NCBI GenBank assembly: GCA_913061465.1
Contig: CAJXSU010000019.1
Span: 1 to 33,567 of the forward strand
Reading direction: 5' to 3'
DNA: 33,567 bases
From: an uncultured Flavobacterium sp.
Lineage (GTDB): Bacteria > Bacteroidota > Bacteroidia > Flavobacteriales > Flavobacteriaceae
A program made the position numbers and the translations under genes. Below, one piece after another: positions 23,831 through 32,626 of this stretch (positions within the stretch are counted from its first letter, which is position 1; each line of letters opens with the position of its first letter). Below the pieces are notes generated by a model. It made no database searches and was not told where the DNA came from. It was given only the letters and a program-made list of their open reading frames with translations.

Positions 23831-24825
23831 AAACTTGAGATTAATTTACAGAATCTATTTTTGATATTTTGATCAAAAATTTTCTTTTGACGGTTGATAA
23901 GTTCCTGAAAATCAATTTTAAAAAATAGTTGTATTTGTTCTTCAAAAGAATTAATGCTAAAATCTTTCATATTTCCCATTTCAAAAATTGCCTTTTTATT
24001 TGCAAAACCATTATAAATTTTTTTCTGATTATTTACATAATAACCACTTAAAACAGGAATTTTAACACAGCAAAGTTCATATAAAATAGTACTTGCTGGA
24101 GCAATTGCAAAATTAGAAGTAACCATAGTTTTCATCAGTTCTTCTTCTGAAATGTTTTGATAGATTTTAATATTTTTTTGTGTTAAAGTATAGATTTCTT
24201 TATGCGAATATGCCCCGCCTAATACAATATCTATCTTCTTTACTTGTGGTGTTTTTAATAATGCTTTGGTAGCTTTTAAGGTTAGATTATAAGGGTCTGC
24301 ACCACCAAAACATACGAAAGCCTTATCTATTTTTTGTACTGTTTTTTCTTTTGCTATAAGGTCTAAAAAAGTAGGGCGTAGTAAAGCATATTTTGTTCCC
24401 AAAGCAAATTTAGTGTAAGGCTCTGCAGAATAAATCTGAGAGGTAATATTTGGCGAATGATTTATAATAAGATCTGCAAACATATGTTCAGAAGCTAAAT
24501 CATCTATGTATACAAATTTAAAACCCTTTTCCTTTATTTTTCTTTGGTAGCTTGAATTGAATTGGTATCCATCAGCAATTAATAGGGTATTATTTTTATC
24601 AAACTCCTTAGAGATCCATTCAGGTTCTTCTTTAATGGTAATTTGACTTGGAATAATTTTAAGTTGATAACTATTTGGAATAATATTTACAGTAGAAGTT
24701 TCTGAAGACACAAAAGTAAATTTAAAGTGCTCTTTGAGCATTTCAATCAAACTAAATAAGCGATATAAATGCCCTAAACCTATTTCTGAATTTCCATCAG
24801 CTCTAAAAAGAATTTCTTTTTGCAT
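23827..24825 (-). CDS. pseG: UDP-sugar hydrolase of pseudaminic acid synthesis
   Basis: This 332-residue GT-B-like enzyme removes UDP from the modified 2,4-diamino-trideoxy-altrose nucleotide. The N-terminal motif RADGNSEIGLGHLYR holds the catalytic-type His19. FVYIDDL, DLIINHSP, FALGTKYALLRP, CFGGADPYNLT (about 172-182) and the C-terminal APASTILYELCCVKIPVL all match the PseG family. If the preceding step is formylation rather than acetylation, this enzyme must accept the N-formyl substrate. It overlaps pseF by 23 bases and the formyltransferase gene by 4. Confidence 0.93.
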   Translation of the reverse strand: MQKEILFRADGNSEIGLGHLYRLFSLIEMLKEHFKFTFVSSETSTVNIIPNSYQLKIIPSQITIKEEPEWISKEFDKNNTLLIADGYQFNSSYQRKIKEKGFKFVYIDDLASEHMFADLIINHSPNITSQIYSAEPYTKFALGTKYALLRPTFLDLIAKEKTVQKIDKAFVCFGGADPYNLTLKATKALLKTPQVKKIDIVLGGAYSHKEIYTLTQKNIKIYQNISEEELMKTMVTSNFAIAPASTILYELCCVKIPVLSGYYVNNQKKIYNGFANKKAIFEMGNMKDFSINSFEEQIQLFFKIDFQELINRQKKIFDQNIKNRFCKLISSL

Positions 24826-25510
24826 CCACCAACAATTTATATTTCAATTCAGCTAATTTCCAATCTATTTCAGTATCAATATCTTGTGCCTCCAACTCAT
24901 TTATCACCAAACAACCTGTATTGTTAGTCCATAGCTTATGGTTTTGAAGAAATAAATTTACGTTAAAAACATAAAACTGTCCTGCATCATGATATGAAGG
25001 ATCTAAATCTTGAGATCTTACATTCATTTTTGAAGCATCAATCATTTCAATTTTATCTTCCTTATTAATTGTCATCCCTCTTTGTATAGGAAAACTGTAT
25101 TTTGAGACAGGAAAAACACAATCAAATTTGTGGTCTAGCAGCTTGTGAAAAGCTTCAGTTAATAAATTTTCAGAAACAAATGGCGCTGTTGGATAAATAC
25201 AACAGCAATAATCAAATTGCTTTTTTTGTGATCTATAAGTTTCTAAAACTTCCTCCACTACATCAACTGTTGTAGCGTAATCATTTGAATTTTTATCACT
25301 TCTTAAAAAAGGTACTTTTGCACCATATTTAAGAGCGATTTCTTTAATTTCATTGTCATCAGTAGAAACCATTACCTCATCAAAAAGGTTACTCTTAAGG
25401 GCTGCTTTAATTGAGTATGAAATAATAGGCTCTCCTAAAAATAATTTAATATTCTTTCTAGGAATCCTTTTGCTTCCTCCTCTTGCAGGTATGATTGCTA
25501 GTCTAGACAT
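24803..25510 (-). CDS. pseF: Pseudaminic acid cytidylyltransferase
   Basis: This 235-residue enzyme activates pseudaminic acid with CTP, giving the CMP-sugar donor. The N-terminal nucleotide-binding signature IIPARGGSKRIPRKNIK (about 6-22) is typical of CMP-sugar synthetases. MVSTDDNEI, YPTAPFVS (about 106-113) and the C-terminal DIDTEIDWKLAELKY match PseF-type proteins. It overlaps pseC by 8 bases and pseG by 23. Confidence 0.95.
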   Translation of the reverse strand: MSRLAIIPARGGSKRIPRKNIKLFLGEPIISYSIKAALKSNLFDEVMVSTDDNEIKEIALKYGAKVPFLRSDKNSNDYATTVDVVEEVLETYRSQKKQFDYCCCIYPTAPFVSENLLTEAFHKLLDHKFDCVFPVSKYSFPIQRGMTINKEDKIEMIDASKMNVRSQDLDPSYHDAGQFYVFNVNLFLQNHKLWTNNTGCLVINELEAQDIDTEIDWKLAELKYKLLVDAKRNSF

Positions 25511-26654
25511 TTATATATTCCAATACTTTATCAATTACAAATTTTTGTTCTTTGTGCTTTAATGTCGGGTACATTGGTAAACTAATACATTTTGAATAAT
25601 AATTTTCTGCATTTGATAAATCCGCTGTCTCATATCCAATTTCTTTGTAATAGGGTAAAGTATGGACTGGGATGTAATGAATTTGAGTAAATATATGATG
25701 TTCTTTTAAAAATTCATACAAGCCTTTTCTGTTCTCAACCTCAATTACGAATAGATGGTGAGCGTTATAAAATTTTTTGGGTAACTCTTGAAATTTAACT
25801 TTACCTTGAAAAGCTTGCTTATACATCTTAGCAATTTTATTTCTTTTCTCTACTCCTTTGTCATTTTTAGCTAATTGGGTAATTCCTAAAGCAGATTGAA
25901 TATCTGTTAATCTATAATTAAATCCTAGAGCTTGCATTTCGTAAAACCAAGCCCCTTGATTTTCCTGCATATTTTCTTTTGTAATTCCGTGGGTTCTTAG
26001 CAATAGAAGCTTATTATATAATACTTCAGAATTGGTTGTTACCATACCTCCTTCACCACAAGCAATGTGCTTTACAGGGTGGAAAGAAAAAACACCTAAA
26101 TCTGCATAATTACCATTACCACAACGTTGATTTACAGCTTTGGTATCAGTGAAATAGCCTCCTGGAGCATGACAAGCGTCTTCAATTAACCACAGATTAT
26201 GCTCGTTTGCTAGAGACCGAAAATCCTCTAAGTTGATGGGTAATCCTGCAAAATCAACTGGAATAATCCCTTTAAAGAATCCTTTTGGTTTACTTTCTAA
26301 TAAAGATCTAACACTTTCTAGAGACAATAAATAAGTGTTAGGGTTTATATCTGCAAACCAAACCTCTGCACCTGCATATCTAATACAATTCGCCGAAGCA
26401 GCAAAAGTAATTGGTGTGGTAATAACTCTATCTCCCTTACTTAACCCTAAAGACAAAACAGAGAGATGAAGACCTGAAGTTGCATTATTCACTGCTACCG
26501 CATACTTAGCTCCAATATAATCTGCAAACTTTTTTTCAAATTCCAATACTTTTGGGCCTTGAGTTAGAAAATCTGACTTAAGTGTATTAATTACTGCATC
26601 AATATCATCCTTCTCAATAGACTGCCTTCCGTATGGTATTATTTTAGTATTCAT
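25503..26654 (-). CDS. pseC: UDP-4-keto-sugar aminotransferase of pseudaminic acid synthesis
   Basis: This 383-residue PLP enzyme of the DegT/DnrJ/EryC1 family transfers an amino group from glutamate to C4 of the PseB product. Visible features are YAVAVNNATSGLHLSVLSLG (cofactor phosphate region), TPITFAASANCIRYAGAEVWFADI, EDACHA with D159 for the pyridine nitrogen, and the Schiff-base lysine K195 in FSFHPVKHIACGEGGM. MQALGFNYRLTDIQSALG is also diagnostic. It shares one base with the pseB stop. The amine made here is the one I expect to be formylated. Confidence 0.96.
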   Translation of the reverse strand: MNTKIIPYGRQSIEKDDIDAVINTLKSDFLTQGPKVLEFEKKFADYIGAKYAVAVNNATSGLHLSVLSLGLSKGDRVITTPITFAASANCIRYAGAEVWFADINPNTYLLSLESVRSLLESKPKGFFKGIIPVDFAGLPINLEDFRSLANEHNLWLIEDACHAPGGYFTDTKAVNQRCGNGNYADLGVFSFHPVKHIACGEGGMVTTNSEVLYNKLLLLRTHGITKENMQENQGAWFYEMQALGFNYRLTDIQSALGITQLAKNDKGVEKRNKIAKMYKQAFQGKVKFQELPKKFYNAHHLFVIEVENRKGLYEFLKEHHIFTQIHYIPVHTLPYYKEIGYETADLSNAENYYSKCISLPMYPTLKHKEQKFVIDKVLEYINV

Positions 26655-27673
26655 TATACTTCAAAACTAACGTCAACATGTTTTTTAATTAAAGCTCTTA
26701 AACTTTCAACAGTCTCCCATTCTTGATTTTCTCCTGAATTATAACTAAACCCTAAAGGGACTTTTTTTGCTTTAAATGTGCTTAAATACTCATCTAAGTT
26801 CCACATATGTGTAGCGGGTAAAATTGTATAATACTTTCCTATATCGTAGGTATAAAAAGAATCCGAAGGGGTTATCATTTCTTCATGAACCTTCTCTCCT
26901 GGTCTTATCCCAACAATTGGTTTACTGCATTTTGGACCGATGGCCTCTGCTACGTCCATGATTTTATATGATGGTATTTTAGGTACAAATAATTCACCTC
27001 CCCAGGCATTTTCTAGAGCATGCATCACCATATTTACACCGCCTTGGAGAGAAATATTAAAACGTGTCATATTAGGGTCTGTTATTGGTAAACTATTATT
27101 TTGTTTCTTTTTGTTAATAAAAAAAGGAATTACTGAACCGTTAGACCCCATTACATTTCCGTATCGGACTACAGAGAATCTTATTTGTTTTTCACCTTTT
27201 ATATTATTTGCTGCAATAAAGAGTTTATCTGAAGTTAATTTTGTTGCTCCATATAAATTAATTGGTGCACATGCCTTGTCTGTTGAAAGTGCAACAACTC
27301 TTTTTACATTACTCTGAAGAGAAGCTTCAACAACATTTTCAGCCCCGCCAATATTTGTTTTTATGCATTCACCAGGATTGTATTCTGCTATATGAACATG
27401 TTTCATGGCAGCAGCATGGATTACATAATCTATGTGTTGAAAAGCTCTAACTAATCTATCTTTATCTCTAACATCACCTATAAAGAAACGAATTTGAGGA
27501 TATTTACTAGAGGGGAAATCTTGAGACATTTGGAACTGCTTCTGCTCATCTCTCGAAAAAATAACTACTTTTTTTACTTTTGGATAGTTGTCTAAAATAT
27601 GTTTAGTTAAGGCTTTCCCCAAAGATCCTGTTCCTCCAGTAATTAATATTGATTTATTTTTTAACTCTAACAT
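26654..27673 (-). CDS. pseB: UDP-GlcNAc 4,6-dehydratase (inverting)
   Basis: This 339-residue short-chain dehydrogenase-type enzyme starts pseudaminic acid synthesis: it converts UDP-GlcNAc to the 4-keto-6-deoxy-L-arabino sugar with C5 inversion. The NADP-binding motif is TGGTGSLG (12-19). The active-site set is D132-K133 (STDKACAPINLYG) and Y141; these numbers agree with those I recall for Helicobacter FlaA1. VHIAEYNPGECIKTNIGG and YGATKLTSDKLF are typical. It is the first pse gene. The 87-base gap upstream shows no clear TAnnTTTG element and no terminator-like hairpin, so the promoter is not located. Confidence 0.96.
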   Translation of the reverse strand: MLELKNKSILITGGTGSLGKALTKHILDNYPKVKKVVIFSRDEQKQFQMSQDFPSSKYPQIRFFIGDVRDKDRLVRAFQHIDYVIHAAAMKHVHIAEYNPGECIKTNIGGAENVVEASLQSNVKRVVALSTDKACAPINLYGATKLTSDKLFIAANNIKGEKQIRFSVVRYGNVMGSNGSVIPFFINKKKQNNSLPITDPNMTRFNISLQGGVNMVMHALENAWGGELFVPKIPSYKIMDVAEAIGPKCSKPIVGIRPGEKVHEEMITPSDSFYTYDIGKYYTILPATHMWNLDEYLSTFKAKKVPLGFSYNSGENQEWETVESLRALIKKHVDVSFEV

Positions 27674-27760
27674 TCACTTGATTTTTTTATAAAAACTAGT
27701 TTACTATAAATCATAAATAAGTTTAATTTTTGATATGTTGACAAGAATTTAACAGAACTA

Positions 27761-28798
27761 TTATTTATTATACTTATCTAAAAAAGTATTTAATTTCATA
27801 AGAAGTAAAATGAATACCATTGCAATAAAGCCAATAGAAAAACATATAAATTTACTTGATTTTAAGATTCCTCCTGAAACATTTCCAACTTTTTGAAAAC
27901 TTGAAATAACATTGATTATTTTATCTTTTTCAGACTTTTCTTCACTTATTCTTGTTAAATAAGAATCTAAATTTCTATTTATTTTAAAAAGTTCTATATC
28001 TGCATGATCATTGATTTCTCCACTCATATTAATATTAGTTCCTGATGAAGAGTTTTTTGCATCTTCTAATAAAACCTTTTCATACACTTTCCTTAAAGTA
28101 TCAATTTGACTGATATTTTTATCATAAAGATTATAACTTCTATCTAGATTAGAGTTTTCTGACTCCTTAACTTTCCTGAAATAGTCGTTTTCTAATATAG
28201 AAGATAAAATTATTTTATCAAATTTCTTAAAAATTTTATTTTGAGTTGATGTTACTTTAATTTCATGAAAGAAATAATCATAATTTGTAAATGATTCCTT
28301 AAAGGATTCGATGTCATAATCTTTTATAGCTAATGTATCAACTGAGACAACTAATTCATCGTATGAAATTATAATATTATTATCATTCATTAAGGGCTCA
28401 ATAGAAAAACCTCTTAATGATTCAGCCTCTTCTTGATTAATTTGAAAAGTCTCCATCAATAATTTATACTCTTTCTGATTTACTAAATCATTATAAAATA
28501 AAATATTACCATACAATTGCTTGGTACTATTAAAATTTGGCTTTACTAGCATTTTAGACTCATAAATAACTCCTTTATCGTAATCTAGATAGGCTCCAAA
28601 AATAAAACCTAATAACCCAGCAACAAGAATCTTCAATAAATGTTGCTTAAAGAAAAGTAAGGTTATTATTAAATAATGAAATATTCCCTTAAAAATACTT
28701 CCAATAAAATTAAAAAAGTTATTAAATCCATTTCCAATAATTACAAATAGAGAACCTAAATCTACCTCTTCTTCGTTTTTATTTTTATTTGTTGACAT
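27761..28798 (-). CDS. Wzz-like polysaccharide chain-length determinant
   Basis: This 345-residue inner-membrane protein has membrane segments at about 52-70 (LKILVAGLLGFIFGAYLDY) and about 312-336 (SKFICFSIGFIAMVFILLL) enclosing a large, charged, partly coiled-coil periplasmic domain; this is the polysaccharide co-polymerase layout. The cytoplasmic N-terminus has a hydrophobic/aromatic stretch (about 14-48, GSLFVIIGNGFNNFF) common in flavobacterial members. No tyrosine-kinase domain is attached. It lies just before pseB, 87 bases upstream, and should set the chain length made by the Wzy polymerase(s). Confidence 0.83.
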   Translation of the reverse strand: MSTNKNKNEEEVDLGSLFVIIGNGFNNFFNFIGSIFKGIFHYLIITLLFFKQHLLKILVAGLLGFIFGAYLDYDKGVIYESKMLVKPNFNSTKQLYGNILFYNDLVNQKEYKLLMETFQINQEEAESLRGFSIEPLMNDNNIIISYDELVVSVDTLAIKDYDIESFKESFTNYDYFFHEIKVTSTQNKIFKKFDKIILSSILENDYFRKVKESENSNLDRSYNLYDKNISQIDTLRKVYEKVLLEDAKNSSSGTNINMSGEINDHADIELFKINRNLDSYLTRISEEKSEKDKIINVISSFQKVGNVSGGILKSSKFICFSIGFIAMVFILLLMKLNTFLDKYNK

Positions 28799-28817
28799 AT
28801 TATTTTTTTGATTAGTT

Positions 28818-30503
28818 TTAGTATTGAAAAATTTGTTCTAGTATTTTTTTTGTGATTGCATACGTTGGAATTACACCAGACATTCCCAACCCACCCGAGG
28901 CTAATGTTGCTCCAGTTTCTAAGGGGTTGTCAGAAGCATAATACGCATATCGTACTTTTACATTTTCAGATATATTTCCTCGTATCTTAGAGGCTGCTTG
29001 AATAGCTTTTTGATAATGTGCTCCTTCCATTTCTAGACCAATTACATTCCATGTAGAATCATGGAAAAATTTTAGCAAATCTTTATTTTGAAGAGAAGTT
29101 CCTAACACCGTAACCATAGCTCCATCGAAAGAGGCTACTCCAAAACCTTCAAGGTCTTCCTTGGTCAATTGATTTGTAAATGGATAATTATCTGCTGTAC
29201 CTTCAAAAATGTGTGCAGACGGAATCATGATATCTCCTTTTCCTCCTTCTAATATTCCAGCTTTACCCATAATTGATACAGATTCAACATTTAAATGCGT
29301 TGAACTTTTATTTTCTTTGTATGGTTTTAATAATTCGTCCATAGTTTCATAAGCTTGCTCACCGAAAGCATAATCCATCACTATAATTACAGGATTTTCA
29401 CCTTTTATGTTTTCTTTTTTAAATTGTGATTTATCAATACCTATCTTTTTAGTATCTATCACCTGAACATTGATGTTAGTCCCAGAGGTATCTTTAATAT
29501 AAATCAATCCATTTTCAGATGCATATTCTTTTACTTTTTTCTGAAGAGGCTTACTATCACTATTACTCAATAATTCGAACAATTCAAAGCCTTCCTTACC
29601 CTTTGCTATTGTTGATAACGCACTAGTTGCATAAATAGTATTTAATACACTATGCATATTTGCACTAATGATATGAATTGGTCTTTCTAAAAGCTGATGG
29701 TTTTTTAATACTTTTTTTATATTATTGGCCCAAATCTCTCCGTAGATATGATGCCCTATGCCTTCAGCTAAAACAGAACTGAAATTAATGGTTCTTTTTT
29801 GTTGATGACAACTTTCAGTAATAGCAAGTTTTCCTAACCAGTATATAATTTGAAAAAAACGATCTGGATTTTCTGAGGAGTAAAAGGCTTTATAAGTATC
29901 GGCAATTTCATCATAAGTTCTACCCAGCACACTTGCTAAATGAACTTTTGTAATTTCTCTTTCTTCTTCAGAAATTTTTTTGTGATGAAGAACAACCTCT
30001 TCTAAGTTTTTCCATTCACGGGTAACATCTCCTTTTGGATTTAATAAAACACGTTCTTTTATTTTATGAGATTCAATAAATAAAAAAGTAAGGTGCGTTA
30101 AAATGTCATAAATTTCAGATCGCCCTCTAGTAATCTCAATATTCATTTGATCTTTGTCAATTCTATAACAATTTCTTCTTCTTTTAGGAGGAATGATTAC
30201 CTTAAAATGTGATTTATTATATCGCTCATCAGCTGTAAGGTTTATAAACTGACACTCTTCTATACCCTCTGGCAAACGCTCTATCACATATATTAATCCA
30301 TTTAACTCTACTCGATCCTCTGCAATAGAGCCATAGATTTCTGGTCGAAGAAGTAATAATGATTTTCTTAAGGTTTCACCCGAAACACCCATAGGCTTAT
30401 AAAAACCCCTACTAAACAAATGTCGCATAGATATGTACAAACGTTCAATAGCATTTGTTGATTCTTGTGCTCTTGTTCTTTCTTTATGATTGGTTTGCAG
30501 CAT
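28818..30503 (-). CDS. Uncharacterised Bacteroidota protein with nucleoside-phosphorylase-like C-terminus
   Basis: This is a 561-residue soluble protein without signal peptide. I believe it belongs to a conserved Bacteroidota family of unknown function (possibly the one labelled DUF6909; from memory). The N-terminal half (about 1-260) has a basic stretch IPPKRRRNCYRID and no recognised motif. The C-terminal half has SIMGKAGILEGGKGDIMIPSAHIFEGTADNYPF (about 407-440, written here in part as SIMGKAGIL and GDIMIPSAHIFEGTADNYPF) and GLEMEGAHYQKAIQAA (about 489-504). GDxxxP and EMEGA are reminiscent of nucleoside phosphorylases and AMP nucleosidase. Nucleotide or nucleoside processing is therefore possible but unproven. 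It has its own TATATTTG element and precedes the wzz-like gene by 19 bases. Confidence 0.8.
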   Translation of the reverse strand: MLQTNHKERTRAQESTNAIERLYISMRHLFSRGFYKPMGVSGETLRKSLLLLRPEIYGSIAEDRVELNGLIYVIERLPEGIEECQFINLTADERYNKSHFKVIIPPKRRRNCYRIDKDQMNIEITRGRSEIYDILTHLTFLFIESHKIKERVLLNPKGDVTREWKNLEEVVLHHKKISEEEREITKVHLASVLGRTYDEIADTYKAFYSSENPDRFFQIIYWLGKLAITESCHQQKRTINFSSVLAEGIGHHIYGEIWANNIKKVLKNHQLLERPIHIISANMHSVLNTIYATSALSTIAKGKEGFELFELLSNSDSKPLQKKVKEYASENGLIYIKDTSGTNINVQVIDTKKIGIDKSQFKKENIKGENPVIIVMDYAFGEQAYETMDELLKPYKENKSSTHLNVESVSIMGKAGILEGGKGDIMIPSAHIFEGTADNYPFTNQLTKEDLEGFGVASFDGAMVTVLGTSLQNKDLLKFFHDSTWNVIGLEMEGAHYQKAIQAASKIRGNISENVKVRYAYYASDNPLETGATLASGGLGMSGVIPTYAITKKILEQIFQY

Positions 30504-30517
30504 AGTGTTTTAATCAG

Positions 30518-30525
30518 CAAATATA
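30518..30525 (-). promoter_or_regulatory. -7 element of the 28818-30503 gene
   Basis: The minus strand reads TATATTTG followed by C, a full TAnnTTTG match, 14 bases upstream of the ATG at 30503. It lies in the 38-base gap after the S41 protease gene and predicts a very short leader. Confidence 0.5.
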
Positions 30526-30541
30526 AGTAATTCGGCTAGAA

Positions 30542-32179
30542 TTAACCACCATTAAGGATCTTGGCATATTGGGTTTTATTTTTAAGAATTTTAAATGCCT
30601 CAAGAAGTACTTTATCTTTTTTTATTTTTTTCTGATAAGTTCCTTTCCTGTAATAATACCTGATTAAAATATTATCTATAATTTGATCAGATATAAAATC
30701 TTGATCTTTTAAAATATTATCAATTTTTAATTGAAGTAATTTCTTTTTTATTTCCTGATATTCATTTGAAATCAACGCTGTATCTGAAGATAATTTATAT
30801 GCATCTAGAAAAAGGCGCTCTTGTGAAGTTTTAAAAGTAGTATCGGAAATTTTGATATAGTTTAAAAAGCTTTTAAAATTCGATGAAGAAAAAGAAAAAT
30901 TATTAATTGAGCTTATTGTTGGATTTTTATGAAAGAAATCTGTGGTAAAGTTAAAAATTGCTCTTGACTTTAGTAATTCTTTGGTAGATTCATTTATTTT
31001 TGAAAAGCCTACTGCTACATCTGGAGTAATTCCTCCTCCATCGAATACAATCCTTCCGTTTTTTGTTTTAAAAGAAGTAACCGTTCCGTCTGAAAATTTA
31101 GGAACCTCTCCTTCTATATCTCTATTAGTATAATCTAATTCTTGAATACACCTTCCGCTTGGAGTGTAGTATTTAGATATGGTAAGTTTGAGCTGCGTCC
31201 CATAGGACAAGTTCCTGTAGCGCTGAACCAACCCCTTACCAAAAGAGCGTTCTCCCAAAATAACTGCTCTATCATAATCTTGAAGTGCGCCTGCTACTAT
31301 TTCAGAAGCAGAAGCTGAACTTTCGTTAATTAAAATAGTGAGAGGAATTTCTAAATCTAAAGGAATATTTGATGCATTGTAAGTAGTACTCCATTTTCTA
31401 ACTTTAGCTTTTGTTGATGTAATTTTACTTCCTTTTGGCAAGAAAAAATTTGAGATGTTTATTGCCTCACCTAGAGAACCTCCTGGATTATTTCTTAAAT
31501 CAAAAATTAACTTTTTCATTCCTCTCTTCTTTAAATCTAGAAAAGCATTTTTAACCTCAGAAGAAGCTTTTTGACTAAATCTAGTTAAAACGATATATCC
31601 TGTTTCTAAGTCAATTAAATCATAAAAAGGAACGGGGTTTAGTTCAATTTTTTCAGTAACAACTGTTTTTTTAATAACTTTATCTTGTCTCAAAATAGAA
31701 ATATCTAAAGGGGTGTTTGGTGCACCTTTTAATATTTGTGAAAGTTGATCCTTGTTCAAGTTTTGGAGAGATTGACTTCCTGCTTTTATAATAACATCTC
31801 CAGCTTTAAGTCCTTTAATATCTGCTTCGTAGCCTTTGTAAACCTCATTTAATGTAATCCCTTTTTGATCAAAAAAAACTGAAACTCCAATTCCTGAATA
31901 CTCTCCCTCTCTCCTAATCCTTGCTCCTTCAACTTCTTGTTCATCAAAATAATTTGTGTAAGGATCTAATTCCTTTAACGTATTTTTAATAGCTTTATTT
32001 GTAAATTCAGCAGGGTTAATTTCATCTATGTAGTATAGATTCAATTCTTTAAATAATGTTGCGTAAATCTCCAATTGTTTAGCAACTTCAAAAAAATTTG
32101 ATTTAAACGAAAAAGAAAGGAAAATAGCTCCAATGGCAAGTGTTAATAGTAACTTTTTTTTTATTGACAGGTTATTCAT
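30542..32179 (-). CDS. S41-family C-terminal-processing protease (CtpA/Prc type)
   Basis: This is a 545-residue protein starting at the ATG at 32177-32179; a TTG eight codons upstream is in frame but less likely. An N-terminal hydrophobic segment (about 8-25) acts as signal peptide or anchor. A PDZ domain (about 85-175) has GEYSGIGVSVFFDQKGI and GLKAGDVIIKAGSQSL. The S41 peptidase domain has FDLRNNPGG, the nucleophile S290 (NESSASASEIVAGAL) and general base K315 (RSFGKGLVQ); their spacing of 25 equals that of E. coli Prc. It should cut C-terminal regions of envelope proteins in the periplasm. The start overlaps the rnpA stop by 8 bases. A C-terminal extension of about 170 residues follows the protease core. 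Confidence 0.94.
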   Translation of the reverse strand: MNNLSIKKKLLLTLAIGAIFLSFSFKSNFFEVAKQLEIYATLFKELNLYYIDEINPAEFTNKAIKNTLKELDPYTNYFDEQEVEGARIRREGEYSGIGVSVFFDQKGITLNEVYKGYEADIKGLKAGDVIIKAGSQSLQNLNKDQLSQILKGAPNTPLDISILRQDKVIKKTVVTEKIELNPVPFYDLIDLETGYIVLTRFSQKASSEVKNAFLDLKKRGMKKLIFDLRNNPGGSLGEAINISNFFLPKGSKITSTKAKVRKWSTTYNASNIPLDLEIPLTILINESSASASEIVAGALQDYDRAVILGERSFGKGLVQRYRNLSYGTQLKLTISKYYTPSGRCIQELDYTNRDIEGEVPKFSDGTVTSFKTKNGRIVFDGGGITPDVAVGFSKINESTKELLKSRAIFNFTTDFFHKNPTISSINNFSFSSSNFKSFLNYIKISDTTFKTSQERLFLDAYKLSSDTALISNEYQEIKKKLLQLKIDNILKDQDFISDQIIDNILIRYYYRKGTYQKKIKKDKVLLEAFKILKNKTQYAKILNGG

Positions 32180-32549
32180 TTTCTTTTCTTTTTTGTCTTT
32201 CAATAAATAATTTTAAAAGTTCTCCTATTTTTTTTTGTGCTTCAGAGAATGTTGGGGCTTTCTTTCCAAGAAAAGTAATCATAAAAACACAATTATAACT
32301 AGTTGTTTTAAATGCATTTTTTTTCTCTAACCGATAGGCTTCTTTAATTAATCTTTTAATCCTATTTCGGTCTACTGCTTTTTTAAAATTTCTTTTTGGA
32401 ACTGAAAAGGAAGACTGTAATAAAGGTTTTTCTGTAACAATATAAATAAGCCTAAAGGGAAAAATTTTTATTGAGGTACCTTCCTCAAAGAGTCTCCCTA
32501 TGAGTTTTTGGCTTTTTAATCTTTCTTTTTTACCTAACGTATTGTTCAT
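32172..32549 (-). CDS. rnpA: Ribonuclease P protein component
   Basis: This is a 125-residue basic protein from the ATG at 32547-32549 (a TTG 17 codons upstream would give an atypical extension). It is the protein subunit that helps the RNase P RNA bind and mature tRNA 5' ends. The family signature KKAVDRNRIKRLIKEAYR has the RNR motif at 61-63, and FPFRLIYIV and SFSVPKRNFKKA are typical. rpmH, its usual neighbour in many bacteria, is not next to it. It overlaps the S41 protease gene by 8 bases. A TAAGTTTG element lies at 32555-32562, but so close to the start that it would give an almost leaderless transcript. Confidence 0.95.
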   Translation of the reverse strand: MNNTLGKKERLKSQKLIGRLFEEGTSIKIFPFRLIYIVTEKPLLQSSFSVPKRNFKKAVDRNRIKRLIKEAYRLEKKNAFKTTSYNCVFMITFLGKKAPTFSEAQKKIGELLKLFIERQKRKENE

Positions 32550-32626
32550 TATTACAAACTTACATAAAAGGGTTTTTAGAAAGTAATATCTTAGACACAA
32601 TTTCTAAATCAAAGAAAGTAACTTAT

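Noticed and set aside
26940..27450. Plus-strand open frames antisense to pseB
   Set aside because: pseB is unmistakable on the other strand, with complete active-site motifs; the antisense frames show no family resemblance.
30527..30543. Small inverted repeat (TAATTC/GAATTA) after the S41 protease gene as a terminator
   Set aside because: The 6-bp AT-rich stem has no following T-run and overlaps the promoter region of the next gene.
32555..32562. TAAGTTTG element before rnpA as a promoter
   Set aside because: It matches TAnnTTTG fully but lies only 5 bases from the start codon, so transcription would begin at or beyond the ATG; kept only as a remark under rnpA.
32550..32600. Longer TTG start for rnpA
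   Set aside because: It would add 17 hydrophobic residues atypical of RnpA; the ATG at 32549 gives a normal length.
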